Origin: Strobilurus pachycystidiatus
Taxonomy: Eukaryota > Basidiomycota > Agaricomycetes > Agaricales > Physalacriaceae
Direction: 5' to 3'
Length of the DNA stretch: 64,000 bases
Assembly: GCA_019915135.1 (NCBI GenBank)
Contig: JAHLMK010000001.1
Coordinates: 2,976,001-3,040,000, forward strand
In this document: one piece after another, positions 55,564 to 64,000 of the stretch
How positions within the stretch are numbered: position 1 is the first letter of the stretch
Layout: each line of letters starts with the position of its first letter
Position numbers and translations under genes: made by a program
The notes under the pieces: generated by a model
The model's database searches: none
What the model was told of the DNA's origin: nothing
What the model saw: only the letters and a program-made list of their open reading frames with translations

Positions 55564-55867
55564 GGTGCTAGCTTGTAGCTATCGGGGCAGGGCTCGTCGG
55601 GAAAAGGGAAATGAGCCGAGCAGATGTGTAGAATCACAAAAATGACATGCAAGCGAGTTTGAAACTGGCAACCTGGCGATCGTGTTGTCAGTTGAATGGG
55701 TTCCTGCCGGCCGTCCGGCAGTTGCCTGATAAGGGTCCGAATCGCCCGTTGTCCCCGTTCTTGAAATGTTGGTCAGTTTTTGGCATTCTAGTATGTATAC
55801 GAGTAGGTAGCATGTAAATCATCCATATCCATAATCCATAATCCATAATCCTAATGTGTCTGAAATC
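55564..55867. other. Spacer between formin 1 and the proline/glutamine-rich gene
   Basis: Formin 1 promoter side and 3' UTR of the next gene. A triplicated ATCCATAATCC word lies at about 55825-55851. No gene. Confidence 0.45.
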
Positions 55868-58464
55868 TCAGGACTGTTTGTTTAATACCACATCCGACTC
55901 TCCCAAGAGCTGCTTCAGAATAAGCTCCATGCGCATTTGGTCGTCTCTCCAACGTTTCTGCTCTTCTGCCCAGCGCGATTCATACATTGTTCCTAATGCA
56001 CCGACAGCCGCCAGAGCTCTCTTTATCTGGTCGTCCTGCCCTCCATCAGTCGATGGTGACTGCAACCGGTCTGACAAGGAAAACCGCTGAGTGCGCGATT
56101 TTGTTCTGTGAGCAGCGATCTGCTTGAAACTGTCCTTCATCGGCAACATCGCAGCAGGCGGTGCCCTTCGCACAGCCCTCGATCGAAGAACGTGCAATTT
56201 GCTAGAATGCGAGGGTGCCGCCATCAAAACCATTGTTGCGTCGGTTTGACGATCAAGGTTCTGGAACTAAAGAGAAAGTGAGTATGGAGATCAACTCGGT
56301 CGTAACGCAACTCACAGCCTGTACCAATGCATCCCAGCGTATTTCCCATCGCCGGCGCCGTTTCTCGGCATTGCTCACGTACGAGGGATGGTACTCCACC
56401 TCGAGCAAATCATCCTCATCATCCTCTTCATCGACCCACTCTGCATCATCATCATCCACTTGGAGGGTAGCGGGAGTGCTACCATTCACCCAGCGACCTT
56501 CGTCCCCGATAGCAAAATGGCCTTCTCCAGCGGTCTCCTCTCCGCTACTGGATGGCTCCGGACTGGTTTCTCTCGGTTGGGTACTGTCAACTCTCGGCGG
56601 CACCTTCCTCAGACTTCCTTCCCGTCGTAGATCTGCCGAGTTCGTCTTCTTCTTCACCCTCCGTTGAGGAAGCTTGATGATAGGCTCGTGGCTCGGACTA
56701 GAACGTATGCTCATGCTCTGAGGGATCCTGCCGCCGAGGAGACGTTGTGTGTGCAAGTAGGCCCAAGGGTCGAAGGAAGGTTGATAGGGTGACGCAGAAG
56801 GTGTGAAAGTCGAGTCTGAGACGTCCGGTGCGTTGTTCTGGGCGTACACTTGCCATTGCCTGGCAAACTGCTCTTGGATGACGGCGGGGTTGAGGTCTAC
56901 GACCGGAGGCATCGGCTGAGAGCGCCGGACGTGCGAGAAGGGGTACGGATAGGGCGAGCCAGGGGGGAGCCCTCCCATATCGTACCCACCAGATATCAAG
57001 GGCGAGGGAGAGGGAGGATTGGTCTGACTATGAGGCGTGGGCGGTATGGGGGCATCCGGGCGCGGACTGCGGGCAAGATAGGCCTGTATGTACGCCGACG
57101 TAGGATTATCCATAAAGTTTCGCAGTTCCTCTGGGTGGTACTGTGACGCATAAGGATCCGCCGGGTGGTCCGGGTATGCGGGAGGAGCAGCCTTTCGCTG
57201 GGTCGGGGCTTGGTGTTGCTGTACATTCTGGGCCGCCTGGTGTTGTTGTGCGTGTTGGGCCGCCTGCTGTTGTTGGGCATGTTGGGCCGCCTGATGAGCT
57301 TGCGCATCAAAGAACGCTTGGTTCAGTCCTCGAAGGCCAAGCTGATCGGTCATCCCATTGCGAGAATAACGCTTGGCTTGTTGGTGGGGAACTTCAGGCA
57401 AAGCTGACGTAGGTGACCGAGGCGTATAAGAACCCTCTTCGGAGGAGCGCTTCTCCGACTGGTCTATGAGAGTATCATCCTCGTCATCTCGATGTCCTGC
57501 ACGACTACTACGCCCATCATATCGCGACGAGTTACCCTCAGGATGCAGATCCGAAGAGGGAGTAGGCGAGCCATCTCTATCTTCCTCTGGTTCTTCCTGT
57601 ACCGGAAGAGACCTGTCAGGGCTGCGGGTCTGAATAGCCTGCAGTGGTGGGGTTTGGGTCGCAAGAGAGATAGGCACTCTCTTGACAGCAGGGGGAGAAT
57701 CGTACTGCTCGCGGTACTGGATGTAACTGGGCGCAGTGGTCGATGGTTCGCCCGGCGTTCCTAGTGGCGTATGGTAGGTCGGTGAAGCCCGTCTTTCGGG
57801 GGTCTTCACCTTCGGGGAGAACTTGAAATTGGGATCCTGGATAGCAGGTAGATCGGGGAGGGATTGAGAACCGTTGGCATAACCAAGCGGATAGCCGCTC
57901 ACGGGCTGAGCTAGACCGACACCTTGTTGTTGCTTGTCGGCGAGTTCGATGTCGGCCAACAACTCTTCAGTCATCTCCATCTGCCAGTCGACACCGTCTT
58001 GGAACTTCTGCAGGAACTGCTGGGGAGGTACTCGATTGATCGGGCGCGGATAATGTGTCACGTTGGCGGGATGGGGCGGAGAAGGGCTCATACTGCGCCG
58101 CTCGTCTGGCGGGCTCGGATGCGGGGGAGTGGGAAGCAGCCTCTGAACCTGAGGCTGCGTCTGGGGAGATCTCCTCGCACCATTCGTGCCGGTCGGGCTG
58201 GCCTGTTGAGCGGACGCAAAGATTTGCACAGCCGACGGCATCAGTGGCATAGATTGTGTCTTGACGGCGCGTGGCCGGAAGGACGACGGAGATGGAGTTT
58301 TTTCACGATGAATGCCGCCCGCCGTCTCACGATGTATTGAGCCTGTGTAAGCGCAGTCAGAGGCAGAAGGAGCGGTGGATCTTGTTTGATGAAGACACAC
58401 CTATCTGGGACTTCCGCGGGCGTTGAAGCTGGGGAGATAGCGACTGGGATGGATTCGTGGCCAT
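55868..58464 (-). CDS. Hypothetical Pro/Gln/Ser-rich protein with polyQ-like tract
   Basis: Three exons on the minus strand: about 58464-58399 (MATNPSQSLSPQLQRPRKSQI), a long exon 58342-56306, and 56265-55868. About 830 residues. I do not recognise a domain. It has a Pro-rich first half, a helical segment (FQDGVDWQMEMTEELLADIE), an Ala/Gln/His repeat (AAQHAQQQQAAQHAQQHQ, about 57300-57220), an acidic stretch (DDDDAEWVDEEDDEDD) and a C-terminal helical/coiled region (YESRWAEEQKRWRDDQMRME). It is likely a disordered scaffold or transcription-related protein. It sits between the two formin genes, tail-to-head with formin 1. Confidence 0.7.
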
Positions 58465-58935
58465 CGTGAGGTGGGAGATGGGAGACGGTAAAAAGTGGGT
58501 AGGGTCGAGGTGAACAAAGAGTTTCTATTAAGGCTTGCGCGTGCGTCCAGGAGGCAAAAACGAGGCGGAAAGACATGAGGCTGCCTGGCGTCCTATTTTG
58601 GAGGGCCGTATGATCCGGATAGACAGCTGGCTGATAATGTCGGCAGCTGCAATAGCTGCTCTGTCGCAGGGCATACTGGCCATTGTCAAAGACGGCGTCG
58701 GTGACGGATAGGCGGCCATCTAGCGATATATTGAAACAGAAAAAGGCAGAGTATTGCGGCTACCACGTGGCTCGCAAGGCATCTCTGATTCTCTCTGTGA
58801 CGTCTGAGATCTGCCCGTCGGCCCATTGCCTGCTTGTTTAATCACCGCCTCTACTTTATCTCCATGCTTTGAGCAACGACCGTTCCTGCGCCGCATTTCC
58901 GCGAAGTTGCCGCACACGAATATCGACGACCCATA
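58465..58935. other. Divergent promoter region between the Pro/Gln-rich gene and formin 2
   Basis: About 470 bp between divergent ATGs. Contains no credible gene; short frames here are antisense or random. Confidence 0.45.
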
Positions 58936-61900
58936 ATGACCACCCCTCTTGTCGTCGCGACCACCCTCACAAGCGGCAATATATGCTTTGCCGAGGTCTC
59001 CAGAGATGCGACCGTCCAGGATGTCATCGACGCTCTTCTCAGACAGGAAAATGTCGTGTCCGAGGCTTTGGATGGCCTTCCGGATGAGGGCTGGGCGCTG
59101 CAGAAGATTAGAAGTGAGCGCCACGGCAGACGCTGGGAGGATGAGGCTCTCGAGGCCCTTGGAGACGGTACGCAACCGTCATAACCATGACCGACATTCT
59201 CTCATCTTCTGGTAGGCACCCTCGATTCAACGACACTCGTCGAACCTTTACTAGACGATACATCCCTGGAGCCATCCCAGCGCACATTCTCGACGTTCCC
59301 TATGACAGGGCATCTTCACCATCCCGTCCTTCGACTAGTCTCCCTACACCCTTCCCTGTCGATACACGTCTCACTGTTACGAGTCCCCGAAATACCCGAT
59401 GACTTTCGCTACAAGCTATTTATCTCGAAGAACTTCACTATCCTTGACATCGTCACCTCTGTCATTGACCAACTTGGTTTGACCAAGTCCACTCCGGGTA
59501 TAGGCAATATAGACTATGTCCTCGAAGAAGTTTGGAACGACGGTGATTCCGAGAGTGCGTGAATTGTAAATCCACTAAGCCTGCCCTCTCATTCGATCTA
59601 TTCCAGAATCCATACGACTTCCAGTCTCGTCTCTCATTTACACCGTCGCATCTGTCCCTTTCTCGGTCAACCCCTTCACCTCCGCTGCTACCCGCAGCTT
59701 TCGATTCTGCGTACCAGATGAGTGGTATAGACGCTCGAATTCTAGAACAGCATCTTCCGCATCCGTCGTATCGCAAGCCACCATTAGGAGACTAGCAGCA
59801 TTGCAGGAGCAGGATGAAGGTGGAGAAGATGAGGATGAGGAGGAGGATGAAGGCACCGCCAAACTTTCGGACAATAACAACACCTCCCAGAACAGGCTGT
59901 CCACGTTCTTCGATGGCTGGCTGCCAACGCGCAACACGCCCCCTACTACCCCTCAGCGTACGAGTGTAATGGCGGCGGAAAACCGCAAAAGCATTGTGAG
60001 CGAGCCAATACTAGTGGAACATCGCACTGGCGGTTCTGCTATAGAACCATTGTCCGACGCGACCGAGTCTGACGTAGACGAAGCGACCTTTGAGGAGATA
60101 GTGGTATGATCTCTTGTATATCCTTCTTCCTCTCCATTCATGGGTTTACAGGATGGTCTTGGGCTGAACAAGGACAAGCGGCAAGCCATGCTGAATATGT
60201 CGCCTGATCGGAAGCGGGCGCTCCTACAGCACTATAACCCCAAGAAACCAACGCGGTCAACGACTTCAGCTACGTTCGGTCCAACTGCGGGTTCTAGTTT
60301 AGTAGCCAAACTTGCTCCTCAGCTGACAGGCGGCGAGATCAACTTGAAGAAGCGGTTCTCGTTGTGGGGCAGTTCTTCATCGGTACCTGCGTCTCCCTCG
60401 GCCGACTCGGTGGCAGAATCATCCTCTGTGGAGAAGCAGCACGAAGAGTTGCCCGCTGTACAACCACAAGGGACTGGAGGGTTGTGGAGTAGCTGGTGGG
60501 CCGCGTCAAGTGGGCCTGGCGATAAGTCCATCACCAAGTCGAGCGGAGAGCAAGACAATCTTCCGCAGACGTATGTGGATGGTCTGAGGAATGCTAGGAC
60601 GAAGGACTTCAAGTTAACGAAGCTTCTGATCAAATTGCGCGTCCATCTCTCGACTGCGAAGATAGCTTGGATGCAAGATTTTGTGGGACCGGCGGAAGGA
60701 TTGAATGCTCTGTCGAGTTTATTGAATGAGCTGGTAGGGAGAGGCGGAAAGCGAAAGGAGTTCGTTGACTACGAGGCCGACAATCTTTTGGAGCTGGTCA
60801 AATGTTTCCGCGTGTTGATGAACGAAGAGGTAAGAGCGCTCGGCGCGATCTTCGTTGTTCTCACTCTGAACCTCAATATTAGTTCATACGCGAGAAAATC
60901 TTCAATGAGCGGCCGATCATCGTCACACATATCGCGTACTCCCTACAAAATGCCTCGCTCAAACTTCGCCGGCTCGCCTCCGAGATCCTTGCCGGCTTGT
61001 GTTACCTGGCGGATCGAGATGGTCACAAATCCGTACTGGCGGCCTTTTCGGATTATCGAGTTGCTTTTGAAGATTCGTTTCGTTTTGAAGGACTTGTCGC
61101 ATCGTTGCAATTCAGTGATGAAGACGACTCCGGTGGAGACGATGTTCTCAGCTCAGATGGAGAGACTGTACATCTTGCTTGGGAGGCCAAGTGTGCTACG
61201 ATGACCCTCATCAACGCCCTAACGACGTACTCTGATTCTGTCGAAGAGCGGGTGCTTCTCAGGGAGGAATTCGCGAGGCGCGGTTTCAATGAAGCTATCG
61301 TGGTGCGTTCAATCATACTCTTCGGAATGATTGACTGGAACTGAGTATCCATTCATAGGCATTACGATATGTCAAACCACCGGAAAACTTGATTAAACAG
61401 ATTGACATCTACACCGAAGAGAAATTCGAAGATGAGGAGGATATGCGGCACAGAGCGCGTGCATTGCTGCTCAGCGAACCTGAACGTCATTCAGATTCCG
61501 AAGACGTCTTGACCGACATCGTTCGTCTCGCAAAGCAACACGGCGAACTGTATCCCATGATGGTCGAGATTCTCACTCATTACGGGGAGATACTTCAGAG
61601 AGATATCGCTTTGTGAGTTCCGTTCTTTGACGCGTGGCGATGCTTGCTGACAGCTCGGCACGCCCAGCCAACTGAAGTCGGACCTTTTTACTGTGTTGGA
61701 TCGCTTCGTGCAGCAAGCTGCGTTGCTCGATAACTTGTAAGATACCTTCAGTCTCGCACTTACTTAATTGCTGACAAGATTTCAGCGACGACAACTGGCA
61801 CACGTTCATGAAGCGTTTTGCGGCTTCAGTTCATGATATCACTGGACAGACGCTCGATGTCAAGGCGGCGGACGACCCTAGTGTCGCGGAACAAGAGCTT

Positions 61901-64000
61901 GAAGCTCTCCGTACGAAGGTTGAGGAGCTCAGCGATGAGGTAGATAGCTACTCTGTGGATTTTTACCCGACTAAAATGACCTCACAGCGTACTCAACTGA
62001 AGAACGACCTTGACAATCAGGTTGCAGAACTCAACACTCTGAAATCGTTGTCAAATATGACCGGCGTTAGCACGAAGCTCAGTGGCAAAGGTGGTCTTGA
62101 AGTGGGTTGATCTTACCCACATACAAAATCCTCATACTTATGTGGCTCTAGATGCACGGTGTCGTGCAACGGATGGTCCAGAAAGAGAAGCAAGTCCTTA
62201 CGCTTCAGAAGGAACTTGATCGCCTCCAAGCTCAGCAACACCCGAGCGATCGTGATTCGGTAGAGTGTCACCTTGCTTTACTGTCATAATCTGACGTTGA
62301 ACATAGGACGAACGCGCCAAGAAGGAACGCGACCTTAACCGGGCGAAATGGCACGCCTTGAATGAGGAGATCGCAAAGCTGCAAGTCAAGGTGAAAACGG
62401 TGGTACTTGGTCGTAATTATTCTCAACAGTCGCTCTTCATCAGAACCAGGAGGCCTTGGACACCATCACTCGCAAAGACAAGGACATTCTCTACCTCAAG
62501 CGGGCTCTTGAATCGGTGTATCTTCGTTTTACGGCCAGAGAAGAGCAGCGGGAAGAAGCCGAATTCGACGCAGAACTCATGGCAGCCAAGGCAATCGACC
62601 GTCTGTCACGCAAGGATGATGAGATCGCAAGTCTCTGTGTGGAAGTCGCAGATTTGAAAGCACAGCTGGCTTCGAGGCCGAAGAACGAGAAGGAGTTTAA
62701 GGGCCGTGTCGCCCCGCCACCACCTCCACCTGGAAAACTCAAACGTTCATCCACGACGCTAGTGAAACCTGAAAGCGAGGCGAGTACTTTGTTGGCTTCG
62801 TCTCGCACTCCGCCTCCGCCTCCGCCTCCACCGCCTCCACCCTCCTCCGTCCCTCAATCACCCTCAAATGTCTCTCCCACCCCTCCAGCAGCACCCTCAC
62901 CTCCACCGCCTCCACCGCCGCCGCCACCACCTCAAGCTCCTACTTCCTCTGCCCCGCCACCATCGCCGCCGCCGCCGCCACCACTACCACCCGGCCCCAC
63001 TGGAGCACCGCCTCCGCCTCCGCCTCCCCCACCACCACCACCTCCTGGCGGGTCTCCTCCGCCGCCGCCGCCTCCACCGCCGCCTCCGCCAGGGTCATCA
63101 GGTCCTGGTAGTCCACCCCCTCCACCGCCACCTCCATTCGGCCGTCCTGCGGCATCCAGGGTCCCAGTAAAAAAGCTCAAGCCGTTTTACTGGAACAAGC
63201 TCGGTACTCCATCCGTCGGCACCGTGTGGCAAGAAGATAACGGCCTCCAGCTCGATCTAAACGATTTAGAGTTGACGTTTACTGTTGGTAATCCTGCTGC
63301 AACCCCCTCCAAAATTGCTGGTCCATCGCGGAAGGCTGTGACAACGTATCTGGACAACACTCGCGCCAAGAACATTGAGATCATGCTCAAGCGGCTCAAG
63401 ATGAGCTTGCCAGAGATCAAGAAGACGTTCTTGGAAGTCAATGACTCGAAACTGTCCATAGACGATCTGAAGTCAATCTCTAAACAAGCACCGACGCAGG
63501 AGGAGATGTTAAGGCTGAAGGATGTCTCACCTGCAGAGCTTAGGAAATTGTCTGAAGCTGATCAGTATACCGCTGAGGCAAGTGGCCTCGTGTTCTCATG
63601 TACGCACTATCTAACCATTCATTGGAACAGGTTTCAGAGATTCCTAGATTCAAGGAACGTACAGAATGTATGTTATTCCGGCGTAGACTGGAGCTCGATA
63701 TTGCCGAAGTGCGACCCGACCTGAATGCCCTTCGGAATGCCTCTGTGGAACTTCGTGATTCTAAAAAGTTCAAGCGGGTCTTGCAGGCAGTTCTCACTAT
63801 TGGCAATGCATTGAACGCTTCCAGCAAATTGCGCGGCGAAGCTCAAGGGTTCCAGCTCGAAGCCTTGAATAAGGTGTGTACTTTGTTTTGACAGCAGATG
63901 ACTGAGGCTGACTTGTATGTTCAGTTAAAGGAGACAAGGACGGCGAGTGGACCTGACTGTCCCACGTTGCAACATTACTTGGCCAAAGTCCTCCTCCGTA
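58936..64000 (+). CDS. Formin 2 (RBD/FH3-FH1-FH2), incomplete at the right edge
   Basis: Plus-strand multi-exon gene starting at ATG 58936 (MTTPLVVATTLTSGNICFAE) and running off the window inside FH2. Early exons (58936 to about 59168, about 59215-59553, about 59609 on) join in frame and encode RA/ubiquitin-like folds (ATVQDVIDALL; DFRYKLFISKNFTILDIVT), unusual N-terminal additions. A GBD/FH3 region (60540-61880; TYVDGLRNARTKDFKLTKLL) and a coiled coil (61900-62680) follow. FH1 (62715-63160) has many proline tracts separated by Ser, Gly and Ala. FH2 begins VPVKKLKPFYWNKLGTPSVGTVWQ (about 63165), with KNIEIMLKRLKMSL and LTIGNALNASSKLRGEAQGF at the edge. It is a second actin-nucleating formin, clearly different from formin 1 in its N-terminus. 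Confidence 0.88.

Noticed and set aside
58720..59175. Minus-strand 151-codon frame
   Set aside because: It overlaps formin 2 exons 1-2 antisense and has no recognised domain or proper start context.
62932..63180. Glycine-rich minus-strand frame
   Set aside because: Reverse complement of the formin 2 FH1 proline tracts.

Overview
The window looks like nuclear DNA of a filamentous basidiomycete, probably an agaricomycete. Introns are many, short (about 47-120 bp) and GT-AG. The gene set is fungal: a Met30-type F-box/WD40 protein, two formins, Dot5-type peroxiredoxin, Coq7, ER glucosidase I, and a TKL-like kinase fused to a RasGEF. Transposons are of fungal type. I have no species identification.

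Layout. (1) 1-15.3 kb is a nest of transposons. Two small MITEs sit in a degenerate tandem repeat. Next comes a probable hAT-like element (8-bp duplication GATTTGGC). Inside it is a pogo-like DNA transposon (20-bp perfect TIRs, TA duplication) carrying a Ulp1-type protease gene and a DDE transposase gene. Its left TIR is split by an 8.6-kb LINE on the minus strand, flanked by a 16-bp duplication and ending in a poly(A) tract. (2) 15.4-21.3 kb is unique: glucosidase I, tRNA-Asp, a disordered protein and tRNase Z. (3) 21.3-24.4 kb is a second cluster of the degenerate repeat seen at the left edge, now in the other orientation. (4) 24.2-33.7 kb holds two copies of an unknown alpha-helical gene, one apparently intact and one decayed, flanking a CCCH-finger gene and a complete pogo/Tigger element. 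(5) 34-64 kb is dense, ordinary euchromatin: Met30-like, a helical-bundle/kinase/RasGEF protein, tRNA-Leu, nuclear peroxiredoxin (apparent 1-bp frameshift), a PGG-motif protein, COQ7, a complex I subunit, an RBM5/10-like splicing factor, a GPI-anchored PEBP-like protein, formin 1, a proline/glutamine-rich protein, and formin 2 running off the right edge.

Functional links. COQ7 and the complex I subunit are convergent, 18 bp apart, and both serve the mitochondrial respiratory chain. The two formins and the kinase-RasGEF are plausible polarity/actin genes, though co-location alone does not show co-function. The least ordinary items are the Ulp1+DDE transposon in its three-level nest, the helical-bundle/(pseudo)kinase/RasGEF fusion, the duplicated unknown gene, and the ~140-bp repeat with a TATA-like end.

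Exon boundaries were found by hand from splice signals and frame continuity. Those of formin 1, formin 2, the CCCH gene, the PGG-motif gene and the unknown duplicated gene are the least certain.
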